From the NCBI RefSeq assembly GCF_040054535.1, contig NC_090778.1:12245501-12309500 (forward strand): DNA of 64,000 nt, in the 5' to 3' direction. This document shows positions 32,036-46,600 of this stretch, piece after piece. How positions within the stretch are numbered: position 1 is the stretch's first letter; every line of letters begins with the position of its first letter. Source of the DNA: Antennarius striatus (lineage: Eukaryota; Chordata; Actinopteri; Lophiiformes; Antennariidae). The notes below the pieces were generated by a model. It saw only the letters and a program-made list of their open reading frames with translations, made no database searches and was not told the DNA's origin. Position numbers and translations under genes: made by a program.

Positions 32036-33004
32036 GTCTCTTTAGTGTAATTGTTATCTCTTCTGTGTATTTATTTGCTTATCTGTATTTATTAGTTCTT
32101 TCAAGTTGTGCTGTGTAGATTGCTCCATTCCATGTGAAAATTATAACTTTTTTACATTATTTAATCTATTGTGCACCATGTTATCCTCTCCTCTTTCCTT
32201 TAAAAGCCAGATGTGCATGTAGATCAGGTGTTAAAACTGATCATTCTACTATGCAGTAAATAGCAAACTGGTGCTGAAACAACACTGTCAGTTTTTACAT
32301 TACCAGCAGTGAGCCCTCAAACACAAATAACAAGGAAGTAACTCTCAACAGGAAATATATTCAAAGCTTTGGTAGATAGCGACTACATCTGCATTCTATA
32401 CACAGTGCTCGTTTAGCTTCTATTTGAGCTATCAATGAGAAAATAATTACAGTAAATAATTATGCTGTCACACATTTCATAGCTATAAACAATATCTAGA
32501 TGTAAATAGTAGATTTTTTTATTTTAATACGTAGGAAAAAATCTCAAGAAAATGTTTTGTCTGTCAGTCATTTTGTATGGGTCAGTTGTGGAAAGCTCAG
32601 TCCTGTGAGCCCAGCTCCCACACAAGGTTGCATGAAATTTGAACATTCAACCCGTGGACAGTTGCTTCATAAAGTACAGTAGTTGAGAAGATTCAGTTAC
32701 TTTTTATCACCAAAGTCTTAATAGTTATGATCTTTTTCCTCAAATAGGATGGTGTTATCATACAACAGCTTTACTAAGAGTGAGCTCAAGATGTTGTTGC
32801 AGTGAAACACCATGATGTCCAGTGTCAACCCCATCTGCTTCCTTTATCTCCTGTTTGGTTTACAGTCATCGCTGATAATAACTCAGCTCTGTAGGAAGAA
32901 CGTGGGGCTCTTGCACTGTGTGTTATCCACTTTGTCCTCACTGAATTCTTCCCTGTGTTTAGATAGAAGACTTGGGAAAGAAACAAACACTGGAATTTAG
33001 TTAG

Positions 33005-33240
33005 CGCACCACACCAGATACAAAGGAAGTGTCCCTCCTCACTGTATCCATAAACCTCCTCACTGCACTTCCCCTTGTCTTGCTCTGGAGCTACACCCTC
33101 GTCTCTCCTACATGGCCAAACCATCCCAACCTCAGATCTCTTCCTTTCCCACCAAACTGTCAAAGAAGAGATGTTCATCTAATGCACTCCTTCTGTCTTC
33201 CTGATACCTCCTGTTCAGCCTCCTGTCTTTAGGTCAAAGC
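33005..33240 (-). mobile_element. Diverged RTE-like LINE 3' fragment
   Basis: The minus-strand reading includes LRLGWFGHV and RRFMDTVRRDT, broken by stops. It corresponds to the RLRWFGHV and KRRFMD segments of the clearer RTE copies at 55140 and 61697. Confidence 0.5.
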
Positions 33241-33287
33241 CATGTCTAAATCTATGAATATTAATCATAATATTCATAACGATAATA

Positions 33288-33354
33288 ATAATAATATATA
33301 TACACATACAACACACACACACGTAAACGGTATATATACAGTATATATATATAT

Positions 33355-33412
<58 letters not shown>
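33288..33412 (+). repeat. (TA)n microsatellite
   Basis: Compound AT, CA and TA tract ending in about 25 TA units; potentially cruciform-forming. Confidence 0.95.
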
Positions 33413-33417
<5 letters not shown>

Positions 33418-35734
33418 AACCATTGACCTTTGTCACATCATCCACTTATCATGTTGAGACGATAAACACACAGAAATCAAGTCACTGATATCAATTGAAA
33501 TCTCTGGGTTCAGATTCAGACATGTACTTATTTTCAGTTCATTATTTTCAATAAATACTGCGCCTTAATTCTCATTGTCAGCTCACATGATCAGTAAATT
33601 TTCTTTATCAATATGAATAACCAAGAAGTGGGTTTTAAGAAATAGATAAATAGATAGAGTGGGAAAGTTTGACGGTTGTCAGGCTGTTTGATTTCCATGT
33701 GAAAAGATCCATATGTTGATTCAGACTAGAGTATCTGGTGAAGACTGCTTTAGAGTAATTATAACTCTCCACTTCAGGATCAGTGGGACCTAACACTTTT
33801 TTTTCAGTACAGTAACAAGTGATTACTGTAATGTGTATAAATTTTCACACCTCGACAAGGTAAAGATTAGCTGTTTTGCAGTCAGATTGTGTGTGCATTA
33901 ACTTTTTTTTTTCCACTTTATCGCTGCCCTCAGTCATATGCATAGATATCAGTATCTGCAGAGCCTGTGGCGTGGGTTCTCTGTTGACACAGCTGCAGTC
34001 TGGGTGTAAATCAACGTACTCAGGATGGACCTTGCTGTTGCCCTCCAGCCGGGCGGCCTCACAAATATGTGGAGACCAGACTGTTGCATGGTGTGACCAG
34101 TCTGAGAAATGTTCTTTGACCTGAAAAGGAAAGAATTTATGATGGTCGAGAATCATGCTTTGTTTCACTGATAAGAAACTTTCTCACAAATTCTCAACCT
34201 TTCTTTCTAGGATTAAAAAATACATAGATCACAGTAGATAAAAGTAATATTATTGATATATATTGTGTCATACTTATGTACACAAATAACGTTCTTGAAT
34301 TTTGACTGTATTTTAGGTTTCTGTTGGGAAAATCTCACTGTTGGTGCATTGATATTTCAATTAAAATGAAACCAGATAGATGCCTCAAGAATATCGGAAA
34401 TTCAAGTACTGAAAGTCACTACAGTACCTGTACTTTCCAGAGGGGGGCAGTTGTGCTGTTAGTGTGGTTTACATTTTAGATATTAGCCACACTGACTGAT
34501 GTTGCGTTTTGCATTTCGCCAAACATTCAAAAATACACCAGAGAATATAGACAAACTCAGACAAATGGATTCTTTGCAACACATTTGAGACATTGCTGAG
34601 ATCCTTCTCTGTTCTCTGGTTTTGTGTCCTCAGTGACAGAGAAGCCCCTGCCCTGCAGGCGCATATGAAGAGGAGAGGGCACCTTCTATCCTCTTACCTT
34701 GTCATCAAACTGTGTTTAAAGACACAGCTTTGTGTGAGTGTGGCTGTAACCCAGGGACAATGGTGTCATGTGTGCTCTCCGCAGGGACGTCTGTTCTCAG
34801 ATCTATATATAACCATGTTCATATCCGTGTGTTTTGTTTCAGAGTATGTTTTCTGTATTGTTGTTTGTAGGATGGAGGTGGGGAGGCATCCTCCCTGTAT
34901 AGGGTAACAGGTGCTATTGAGAAAGGGATTCCCAAAGGACTAATAGGGAAGAGAGTTCTCTGCTTGATACAAAATTTACAGGCCAGAAAATAGAAAGTCT
35001 GAGCGGACGTTACATGACAGTGAAATCTACAGATTAAGGCAATGCAAGCACATAATTGTTTGTCTACAAGCATCTCCCTGATCTGCTACAAATGCATGGT
35101 AGACACATCTACACAATGCTTTGTACAAACTCGTATGAATGAAATAATCCAAGGAGCCCACTTGTTGAGTTTTCTCCTTCACATTCCTCCCCCAGATTCA
35201 ATGTTGGATTTCTTTTTTTTCTTTTTTTTTGTCTTGTCTGCATGTATTCTCATAGTTTAACCCCATAAAAGGGTGTCAACCTTTAATGAGATCAATGCTT
35301 ATTTTAGTGTTGCAGCAAAATCTTTTATACATTTTAATGCATTCATGTGACCATCACCGGTCCTCTCTGGGAACTAAATTGTCGTCTTTATAAGAATTTC
35401 CTATTGTGAGCCAGAGAGGTAAGTGCTCAACCTCTGTGTGTTAAGGGGGGAAGCAAAAGGAGACAGGGAGAGAAAACACAAACAAGGTAGTGGATAGACA
35501 GGCAGTGCTGTTGGACTGATTTAGGCTGTTTTATCATATCTTAGAACTGATATCTTAATACCAATGTTAGAAAACCAGATTAGAGGAGGTCCTGACAGTA
35601 TAGAATAGACCACCAGAGGAAACCAGTGTAGGAGGACGATAGAGGGCATAAGATTGTGATATCTGAAGAGAGACTCATCACATTCTGGTTCTCAATAATT
35701 GGACTCGACAGGAGCTGGTAAGCCCTGACCCAAC

Positions 35735-35975
35735 ATGCATGTGTGATGGAAACCAACGCCCAGATAGGCTACTAGAACCCAACAGGACCACCCTAGCCGA
35801 GCACCCCCAACCCTGTCAGTAGGGGCATCCAGAAGTCATCACTGAAGAGCCACCGGGGGCACCGAGAACCACGTAGACCCAGAGACCTAGAGGAGGCAGC
35901 GGCCGCCACCGCCAGGGCACACGGAGCAGGCCCAAGGGGCACAGGGCAAGGAGGCCCCACCACCCCACCAAAAAA
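35735..35975. other. GC-rich island in AT-rich DNA
   Basis: A sharply GC-rich block with several 'ccagagacc', 'ggcagcggccgcc' and 'ggccccacc' runs. It resembles pieces of GC-rich dispersed fish repeats, not a gene; both strands give only short frames. Confidence 0.4.
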
Positions 35976-35999
35976 TGGATGACTAGAAGACTTAAGTGA

Positions 36000-38900
36000 T
36001 GTGCAAATGTCGTATACACTCAAAACTGTAAAGGGCAAAAAAAGGGTTCTTTCAGTGGTTGACCTTCATGTATCAAGTATCACAGGTTGATTACACCACA
36101 GCTGAACTGTGAATATCATTTAGAATTTGAGTAGTGAGGTAGTGAGAAAACTTGGTCACAAAAAACATTAGCAGACTTTCAGAAGAAGATCAGCGCTACA
36201 ATGCAGGAACCAGTAGAACCTGTTGAAAATCAATCATGTGGGATTTTTGGACAATTTAAACTGGTCCAGTTTTCAGTTATTCCTGATTTTCTGTTTGTTG
36301 AATTTTTCCACCCAACCAATGACGTATATATATATATATATATACCGGTAGGTTAACATCAAGTGTAGAGTGGATTGGAAACAAGAAACAGAGAGCTTGA
36401 CCAGTATCTTCTGAATAAGGGTTATCTAACGGAATCTAACAACCCTATCCTAAAAGGACAATGGGAGAATGTCACCTGAAACTAATTCCTTTGCCATGTT
36501 TCTCAGAGGATCTGAGGTCATTTCCTGTTTGTTATTACTGATAACATCATGCTGAACAACCAGCAGTCCACCATCTAGAAAGTCTTTTCCTAATTTGTTA
36601 TGCCTCTATCACCTCTTCTCCCTGTATCTAATTGAAATCCAGCAGAAAGCAAGCAGACCCTTAACAGTTAGGGACTTAAACATATTTATTTACAGATCAT
36701 CGGGGAGCTTGGGAAGAAGCCTCAAAGAAAGCTGGATCATGGACCTCAAACCCTGAGATATGCTCTCTCAGTGCAGTGTCAGAGGCCAAGCTCTTGTTGC
36801 CAAGTTTGATGGTGTTGACAGCTAGTCGCAGGGCTTCAAAGTGTAACATGGCGGCTGAAAATATATGACAGCTCACAGGGTCTTAATCCTGTTCTGTGAG
36901 GGGCGGGCTCCAATCCTGATCTTTTTCTTCCAGTCACACAGAGACAGAGCTTTCTAAGAGGCCTTCTGTAATACAGTGCATTAGTGAGATAAAGGCCTCT
37001 CCACACAGCTGCCTTATGCTGACAAAATCTTGTAAAAACTGGCTCGACGTGGATCTGGGACGATCCTTCCCTTCTCTATCTCTTTCACAGGTATCTTTCT
37101 TCACAGTTCACACTTCTTTTCAGACTCCTGAGCCTGACTTCATCTTTTCTATCATCACTAAGATAAGGTCTGCTTACAGTCCAAGACATTGTGCACTTCC
37201 AACACGTTCTCGCCTCCAACTCCAACAATAAAACATCTCAACGTGTCAGTAAAGATAAAAGCATCAAAGAATTGTGATGTTAGTTTTGTTTGGGGACAAT
37301 TTTGGTCCCAAATGGCATTCCAGTCCTGGTCAACGGCTGAAAGACGCATCCAACCACCCTGACACATTTCTCTTTATGCTCCTACACTAGAAAGATGCCT
37401 TCAGAAATTATTATAGACAGAGGGTTAACCACAGATTATTAGAGGCAGAGTTTAGCTGCTGTATTTAGTGCATTGGTAGTGAAAGCACTTCATCATTTTC
37501 TAATTTTTCATAGTGTTTGGTAAAGCAGGAGTCCAATTTTAAAAATTTTTTGAAAAAGTAATATGATAACAAAATTAACTTGCTTTTAGAGTATAAAATT
37601 GATCTAAGCATGAATTGTAATGTAAGATATAGTTTGTTCCCCAAGAACTGACCAAGACTGAATCAACCAACATATGTATTCAAAACCTGTCATTTCAAAA
37701 GGTACATATTAATCATGGATAAGTTATAATGTAAACCTGAAACAAAATGGTCAGTCTTTAATGACACATAATAGAAAACCTTGTCTTATTGGACTGATCA
37801 TGATGGTAACAGTTGCTTCCGTCCAATGAGAATCAATGTTGGGTCTGTTGTGTGCATTTTCAGAGTAAGTTTATGTGATGGATTGGAGTCTTCTCCCCCT
37901 CAGTGACCAGACGGTCTACAAGCCAGGACCCACAGTGGAGGACACCAGACCAATGAGGAATGGAAGCAGTACAGATGAAGGAGAGGAGGGGAAAGCCCCA
38001 GACGTCACATCTGCCATCGCTACTCCCTCGGGGCCTCCGGGGCATGGGAACCTTGCTCTTCTCCACCCATCCCTCCCCCACTGGTGTTCTGACCAGTCCC
38101 TGTGCTGGCCTGGGACCTTCTCTGTCTAACTGGAAGCCCAGTTTTCCCACTCGTTTCCCTGACTCTAATTACTGTTCTTGCTTTTTTAGATTCTCTGCCT
38201 TTTCCTTCCTTCCTTTACATCTTTGCATCAGCCTATCTTTGTAACCATACTCACTGAAGTGATTCTAAATAATGTTTTGTTACATCCCTCAGTACACATT
38301 CATGTATATTTACTCATTTTAACAGATAAATGACTTTCAGCTTGAACTTGAAGGTGTTTATGTTCAGACATCATGACATACTAAGAATCATTACCTTTCC
38401 ACCATCCAGAGTGGTTTTTCAAAAAGCCTGACCCAAGGAGACTTTATTTATAGCTTCAAAGATTAATTTGCTGATTTTCCTACAACCTTGTATAACAAAA
38501 AATAAATACAAACTTGACCCTTTATAGTGCATCATGTTCTGCACAACCTCCCAATGGAAAATCTTTAACTTGTTGGTTCTTCACTGTTATAAATGAACTC
38601 CAGACAGTGGAATGCCAAGTGATGTAGATGAAAGTTCTGGGGGGGAAAGGAGGAATTATTCAAGTTAATGTTGAATTTAACTATAACTAATTAAGAAATG
38701 ATACAAAATGCACATTGAATTAGAAACATTGACCGAAATAACTCCTTGAGATGAACAATGATAAACGACATCAGAGGGGATCTCTGTTTGAAGGAACACC
38801 AGGAGCCACTGGTTGAATCTTTGTCGGGTCATTTTTCTCTATGGAGAGGCAAACAGGGAAGTTGTATTTTGTTTTTTAACAGTGAAATCATTTGATAATC

Positions 38901-40300
38901 ATAGTTTGACTACTATAAGCAACAGTCGAAAAGTTTATTCTTTTAAGATATCTTTTTTGTATATAGTTTTGATAAGGTTCAATTAATCAAGGTTTCATTT
39001 AAATAAGGGTTTTGTTACTACTGAAATACATTTGCATAGTAGTGATCACATTATTATTCTCTGTTCTTCATACCAGTGATGCATATGTAGAAAGAGTTCA
39101 ATATTACCTCAGTGGATCATCTTGGATAGCATAAAAATTCCTTTAGACTGAAGTTTTCCCATGTATTGATCTCTGCAGTCCTTTCTTACCCTTAAATATG
39201 TGACTGAACTGTAACAAATGCCAGCAATGTGGTATTGTCCATAGACAGAAAAATTAGGACCGTTTCTGTCCATTGTTTAAACAACTCCCACCCAAACCAC
39301 AAAAAAATGAATTTATACTCTCAAATTTCATCCAAATATGCTCAGTGCTAATGCTATCTAACCCCCTCCACTGCTACGGAGGGATTACAAACTGACAAAA
39401 GACATGCGTACATATCCATTGCAAACAAAACGGCTATTTGTGTCTCATTGTTGCATTTATATCCCAATTTTGACAATCAAGGTTACCATACCCCATTATC
39501 CCCCAAGTCTTTGCGTGCCTACAGTAATACAGCAGTAAAACCCCTGCCAGCTGTTAACAATGACATGCTGTGTGTGTAAAGACCTCTGTGAAGGATGTGT
39601 GTGAGCTTGTGTGCTCATTCGTGTGCAGAAGCAGCTGGCAGCATGAACACCTTCTATCCAGTGGCCAAAACACAGCAGCCAGCTGCTCCCTGAGCTCACA
39701 GCAGCACAGCCGCCTTAATGCATAAACTGCTGCCATTCTTTCAGACCGTGTCCATGTTATCGCTACGATACTTTTGACAGACTTCACACTTTAGCCACAA
39801 AAATCTGGATGTGATCAATATTTTGGAACACACATGTGATGTTTTTACCTGTCCGTTATCATTCAGGATTATAATAGGAATAATTAAAAGATGAGGAAAA
39901 ATTCAAGTAAGAACAAGAAGACACAACAAAACGTCTCTACAGAATTCCACCCTTTAAAAAGGCTTCCTGGTTTCCTGTGTGGAAACCAGATTGTCTGCAG
40001 AAGTGTGAATGACAATCAGGATTAGCGGGGTATTTAAATAAATTCTAATTGGCAGGCTGACGTTCTTCCAATGACAGTTTATACTTGTTTTGTTGAGCTG
40101 GTATAGTGATACCCACGTTTGAAATTTTAGTTAATGACTTTTAGATGATTAAGAGACAGACCATAGCCAAAATTTTAAGGTTCATCCAAAGTCTTTACTG
40201 TAATCTGTGCAAACCCACCCTACAGTTGTTGGAATATTTTATTCAAATGAGAGCTGACTAGAATAAATTCATCACAAGGATTAATTGTCTTATAGTCAGG
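36000..40300. other. Intergenic, no gene recognised
   Basis: A short (TA)n lies near 36327-36345. The block at 37860-38200 is locally GC-richer, with a frame of 84 codons but no recognisable domain or start context. Confidence 0.45.
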
Positions 40301-40309
40301 AATTCATTC

Positions 40310-40672
40310 ATTCTTTCATCTTCTTATTCACTTCTTCTGCTTTTGTGGGTCACAGGGGTTGCTGGTGACTATCTCAGCTGACTGGTGCAAGAGAGGTGGG
40401 GGATGCTTCTAGCGTGAAGTCAGTGCACTGTGGAGCCACATAAAAGACAAAATAAACACTCATATTCACACCTACAGGCAATTTGCAATGATCAATTCAC
40501 CTAAGCTGCACGTTTTTGGGTGTGAGGGGAAGCTGGAGAACTCGGAGAGAACCCACGCAGACACGGGGAGAACATATAAATTCCGCACAGAGAGGATTTG
40601 AACCCAGAACCTTCTAGCTGTGAGGGGACAGCGCTACCTTCTGCAACAACGTGCCACCCAGAATCAGGAATG
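40310..40672 (-). repeat. tRNA-headed SINE (family A), minus strand
   Basis: Minus-strand copy with 'gttcaaatcctctctgtgcg' box-B region, 'atgttctccccgtgtctgcg' and 'aattgatcattgcaaattgc' body parts and the 'tgggtcacagg' end. TCAGGAAT occurs on both sides (about 40299 and 40663), a likely target-site duplication. Confidence 0.75.
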
Positions 40673-43600
40673 TCTCCATGTAATTGTATGTTCATTTATT
40701 CAATAGTTGTTGAACTTTTTCCTCCCTTTCCACCCATTCGGCCACACCTTTGTCATAGTTAAAACAGAAAAACATCTATTTTTATTAAAATAAAAAGTCT
40801 TAATTCATGAAATACAAAAATTAAACTGCTATTGAGGGACAAAAAAATCAAAAGCCGACTAGAGTGGTCATTTTTTTTTCCAAGTGAAGCCGTGTGAATG
40901 TGCTAAAGTCAACATGTAAGGTGTGACACCCCTCCCTCCCCTCCCCTCAACTGACTGCATGCCTGGCAGCAACAGCTGATACGTTGTAAAAGTATAACGT
41001 TGCCCACTGGATCCACAACAAATCCAAATCAAACAGGAGACAAATACTTGCGTCTGCTCAGGTTTCACACATTAATCGTGTCGAGGAGCAAACAGACGGT
41101 GCTTCTCATGCCAAAGTGTGGTTTGTTGTAGTCAATCAACGTGTCAGAGTGTGGCAGAGTCTCCTTTGACTTATCACTTTAAACGTTCATCATCGACAGA
41201 CTGAAAACAGTTTCTAAGCCACGGTCTGGAAACAAAGCATTTGTACACATAGTGATGGGACATAATACATTGTCCATGCAGGCTTTTACTTTTTGATTAA
41301 AAAAACAAGTATTGATCAATATAATTGCCTGATAGTGGTATTAATATTACAATTACAATCCTGCGGTGTAAAAGAAAGTGAAAATGCAATCCTGCTTTGG
41401 GTTTAATACAGCTTAGGTTTTGTTTTGTGGTTTCAGCTTCAGAGTTCACAGCCCACATGTACCAAGTGTAACCAACGGATCGTACGTCTCTGTTTTGTCT
41501 GAAAACAAAATGGTAGGCCAACTTGCCTAACTCAAAAAGCACACAAGAATAATAAGGTTAAGGATATGGATGAAACAAGGGTCTGCATCTCAAAGTAAGT
41601 TTTACTTTGCAAAAAAATTTTGAAGAGCTAAAAAAAAAAGAAACAATTGTTTAAAGATTAATTACTGTTTTTCCTCACTTAATAAAGGCTAAAACGCAAG
41701 AAAACCAGTGCTTCAGACCAGGAATGTAGCAGCCAAGATGGTTCCTTGAACAATCTGCACCCACCATCCACTCTGACTGCCACGCTGTCACTTCAGCAAG
41801 GCTTTAGAAATGGAAAGTTTCATTCAGAGACTGAATCCTACAGTAAACACAGAAAAAAGTTGTGCAGACGTAACAAAAGTAAAACCTCAGAGTCATCAAA
41901 ATCTACTGGATCTTGTTAACTGACTCGCGTCATAATTACAAACAACCCAAAGTGACTCATTCATGACATTTGTTTCATCCATCCAACAGTCCAAACATCA
42001 AAATGATTACAAATAAATTAAAATTCTCTTTTTTGATAAAATGATCACAATGAAATGCTTCAATTTGCGTGAACATCTCTTCCACATTCATCTAAATTTG
42101 TGCCAATTATTTTCTGTCTACATATACTGTATGTCCCTCTATAGTGAAGTATAAATACTGTAAAAAGTGGCACAGAATGAAAATGTCAAGGGAAGCACTG
42201 CTGTAATTTGAGTACATTGAGTACATTTACTTGGTTACCATGGTAAATGGACATGTTAGTCATTAACTAGAAGGATTAATGTGCTCTTTTGGTCAGATAT
42301 AATGTGGAGTGAGCAGAATGACTATTTGTCCCCATTGGAGGTTCCAGCTCCATCTCAGTGACTCTGAATAGCTGGACAGAGGCCGCAGTGAGGTCAGCAG
42401 AGAGCTCATTACAAGGAAAACATAAAACCTCCCCTTGTAGCAAGCAGTGTCATTAAAGGGAAAGCACATTTTCAACATGTAGCTAAAAATATTCAGTCTG
42501 TTATGCAAAGTCTCAGTGCTCATCCTGTTTACAGGATAAACATGTTGACGCAAAATGAAACCAGCTGCTTAGTGAGTTCATCAACTGTCAACAGTCTTTC
42601 TTACCACCTTTAAATGTAAACAGTAGTGAATCTGGGTATGATTGTTTTCATTCCCCCCAAAGACACTTGAATGTTCAATATCTGTGATCATTAATAATGA
42701 AATGCATATGATTCTCTGAAGAGCATTTGACTGAAAAAACAACCACAACAACAACAACAACACACTTTCACACCTGTAAGGAAGCAGGAAAAACCACAGT
42801 GTTAATTCAAACATCAATATTTGCTATTTTAGAAATTGTTCCCAGGCTCCAAAGGAATGTTGTTCCTGGTTAAAAAGGGAAACTCTGAGAAATTATTGTG
42901 TTTTTGGAGAGAAAAAGATATGAGTTTAGTTCATACACAGCATATCGTTACCTCAGGCTATCTCCTTTGTGCTGCAGGAGCAGAGGGATGAAACAAACCA
43001 TTGATTAAAATGAAACAGGATGACAGGTGTCAGATGAACCCGAGTCTGATGTCTCAGAGATATCTGGTGACAACAGCATACCTGGGTGAGGAGAGGAGTA
43101 ACTCGCCTCATGCAGGCTGCAAAGGACTGTCACACAGCGTCAGCATTTACTAAACTTTTGCAAACAGACAGACTGTCGTGTGCAGCACACATAGTGTGGG
43201 AAACTGATGAAGGATTGATAACAGTTGGGAGGCTGCTGAAGGTGTGAATCTCACGATCTCATTTTCCTGAACAAGGAAGTTGGGGTTTTTATTGTTAGGA
43301 GGCAGCCTTTAGTTGTAGCCAGGTTAGTGAAAATATAAAAGCCCCTACGGGTAAAGCTGTTCAGTATCAAAGCAAGTAGTCTGTTGTTATGGCTGTAAGG
43401 AACTGTGTTTATTTACTAGTGTCTGTTTTACATAGAGGTTTTCAGTTCCAGTATTGTTTCTCACAGATATTGTTTGAGATTTATATTTATACATACACGT
43501 ATTTATTTCTATGCTGTTCCCCCCATGATCTCAAGCAAACACTCTGCTGTCCACCACACATATAGCAAAATGACACAGCTTGGCTGAACAGGACTGAATT

Positions 43601-46600
43601 TAATTAATGTTAGGAAGATACAACACATTATCAGTAGTAAGCTCATTTATACAATATAATAAATATGAAAAATAAACAATTATAAATACAATTAATTCAA
43701 ATTATATCAATTAATAGTTATGTATTTCTTGAAATGAAAACCAGCTAATATAGTCACATAGACACTAACAGTATGATTCCCGTCTGACAAAGGAGCAAGA
43801 TGCCCAGCTTCATGTCACTCTGGTGTTTTCTGGAATTTGTTTGTTTTTTTGTTTGTGGATATTTTTCATGAATATGTTGCTCCTAATCTGCAATTATTAA
43901 AGTATTCTTCATTTTCATTTGTCTCTTGTCTGTTATCAACTTATTAAGTGCGGTAGAGGATAAAAATGAATATTTGAGACCATCATCAATAAACATCATT
44001 TGCTGGTATGATGAAGTGACTGTTTGACTGTATGTTGTATTCTTCCATATGGATCAATCCTGCAAATAGAAAACAATGTCCCGCAGTTCAGCCACTTCAG
44101 ACATCTGATTTCCAACCGTATCACAGTTGCTTCTGTCACAGTTAATTCCACATTTCATCCCTTATTCCCATTAACAAGATAACGATTTTTGGGTGGAAGA
44201 AAAGATGACTGAAAAAAATTTCCGGCTTTGTTTATCTTTATCAACATCCATTGAAATAAAACAGCACTGACTGCATTTTATTGTACGAAAATGAGATTTA
44301 TTTGCTCACAGAAATGAAATGTTACATGGCGCTACAAATTTAGATGTTGGCTGGTCAGGTGAAAATCTAAGCCATATAAGGTTTAAAGGTACAATAAGCA
44401 TGAAAACCCAGTTCCATCACCAATATTGTTCCAGTTTCCTGAACTTCCAGTCCAGACAGACTTGAGCCACCGAAAGGCTCATTCATACTCTCTGCAATAG
44501 AAAAATTAGATTTGTGTGTTTCAGACAATGCATCTTTCAATGCCCTAACACGTCCATGTGTGCCATGTGACAAAAGCATGGATGACAACATCCTCAGCAT
44601 TTGTCAATGAGTGCATCAAATACATATTTACATGAGAACATCCAGGTTTACGTTCACGCAAGAGTTCTTGCTATAATCATAGCTGTACTGTTAATACTCC
44701 TTCTGTTTCTCACTGGGTTTGAATGCAAAAGAAGTCAGAACACTCAGTCTGAACATCTTTCAGTCAACAACAGCAGCTTTAACTGGTGTTGGGAAAATAC
44801 CTTTTTTAATGATGCATTGCTTTGGTTTCATTACTCCTTGTTTGGCAGTCATTAGCAGTCAAGAGGTGTGAAAAACCTTTTATTTCTCCAGAGCTTTCTC
44901 ACAGCTTCTGTTTAGGGATTACTGCCACTCAATTATATCGCCAAGTTGAGTTATATATTTCCCACCATTGTGTAAGATTGTCTTGTCATGAGAGTCAAAT
45001 GGGGACAAACATGTCTATATATGTACACAACTGTGCTTGTCTCTGTTTATACAGAGGGGATATTCAAGTACCCTGAGAACAGCATGAAAGCCAGATCCTC
45101 AAATAGCTGTTTTCTTTCAAGAATAGGATTAAGTATATCAGCAAATAGTGACAGCGTCTATAATTCATGTGATTTTATCCTAATGTTTGGAAGTGAAAGG
45201 GGGGATTCTGAACTAAAATCAGAGATTTCCCTGATCCCCCAGACCTATAGGAGAGACCTGAAGAAAAGGAACCTTTTTTTTTTTAAAAGAAAAAAACAAG
45301 ACGCCAAGGACCTTAATTGCTGAAAACAAAACATTTACTTCCTTTGAATCATGTACGTTCTGCTGGGAAAAGCAGCACAGTATGTGATTCTGTGGGCAGG
45401 GTACTGCTGAGGGGGAAGTATGCATTCTGTTTGTGCACTTTGCTGCTTATCAGCTTCTTTGTCCTGAGAGTCATTGTCATGAATTAAGGTTCTCATACTG
45501 TGTCTGGGTTTCCATCTGTCTGCTGCACTCAGGACATTTCAAGTCTGTAAAATAATATAGAAAATTGATATTTGTGTTTAATTCACAGGCATCTTTTTTA
45601 TAAGACATTTTTTTTATAAATTCTTTCCGAAAGTATGCATCAGATCAGTTATGGTTAAATTTAGCTTCTTCAGTTAAAAAACACTGTCATGACTGGGACA
45701 CACAGAGCATGGCTTTTATCAGGGTAAATAAACTGATGCATTTCCTGTTACCACAAATCAATGTCTGCTTGTCAGCACCATGGAGCATCAGTACTACTTA
45801 ACTGTAGTATTTTTTAAAGCCTGGCCCTATGTTTACATAATTTATGTGCAAAAGTTTTTAAATGTTTCCACTAGACTAGATTATCTCAGCTGGCAGCCAA
45901 ACTGCTGCTGCAATCATTGCAACATAACACAGTGTCTCTCAACCAACAAAGATTGTGATATTCTAAATGTCTGACAACCTTACAAGAAAGAGTCCAACCG
46001 AGATGGATGTTATTAAGGACATTCAAAACTAAAAATATTGTCTTCAACCATTCACAGAGAAGACTCTGATATCTTGCAATTTTTATGTGGTTGGAGACGA
46101 CAAAAATGAAAACATTAAAGTTTATCTTAAATCAAGGCATCATATCATTTAAAGATTGTTTTATATAATGATGTTTATGTTATTAATCAGAATTTATTAT
46201 GTTTATGTTTTTCTCCTGACTGAATGAACCATGATGACGAACAAAGAAGAAATCATACTACTTTCACTACATTTCTTGCTACACATAAGTTCTCTCAAAC
46301 GTTTGTCTAGCACACTTTTATAAAATCTCCACTAAGGGATGCAGTTTTTTCCGAAGGTCACATCTCCCATCAGTGTCAACTTAATCCTCTCAGGTGTTCT
46401 GCTGTGCCCAAAACTCCTTGTTTTCTCGCTTTCTGTGTGGCACCATGTCACGAGCTCCCACGCTGTTGTATTCAGACATTACACACATTAGCAAACAGGA
46501 GCACTAATCCTCACCCTTCCTTCCCTCACTCAGACTACAATTATGAGATTACTCTCACAAACAGGGAACACACACACTCACACACACTCACACACACACA

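Larger units (their letters stand above)
32036..35540. other. Intergenic, no gene recognised
   Basis: Contains a diverged RTE-like 3' fragment (33005-33240, minus) and a (TA)n tract (33288-33412). Nothing else I can name. Confidence 0.5.

Noticed and set aside
37860-38244. Overlapping 84-96-codon frames in a GC-richer patch
   Set aside because: They occur in several frames on both strands, with no domain and no splice logic; probably compositional.
43330-43560. Gene starting after TATAAAAG at 43335
   Set aside because: The ATG downstream opens only a short hydrophobic frame with no domain, splice structure or clear polyadenylation context.
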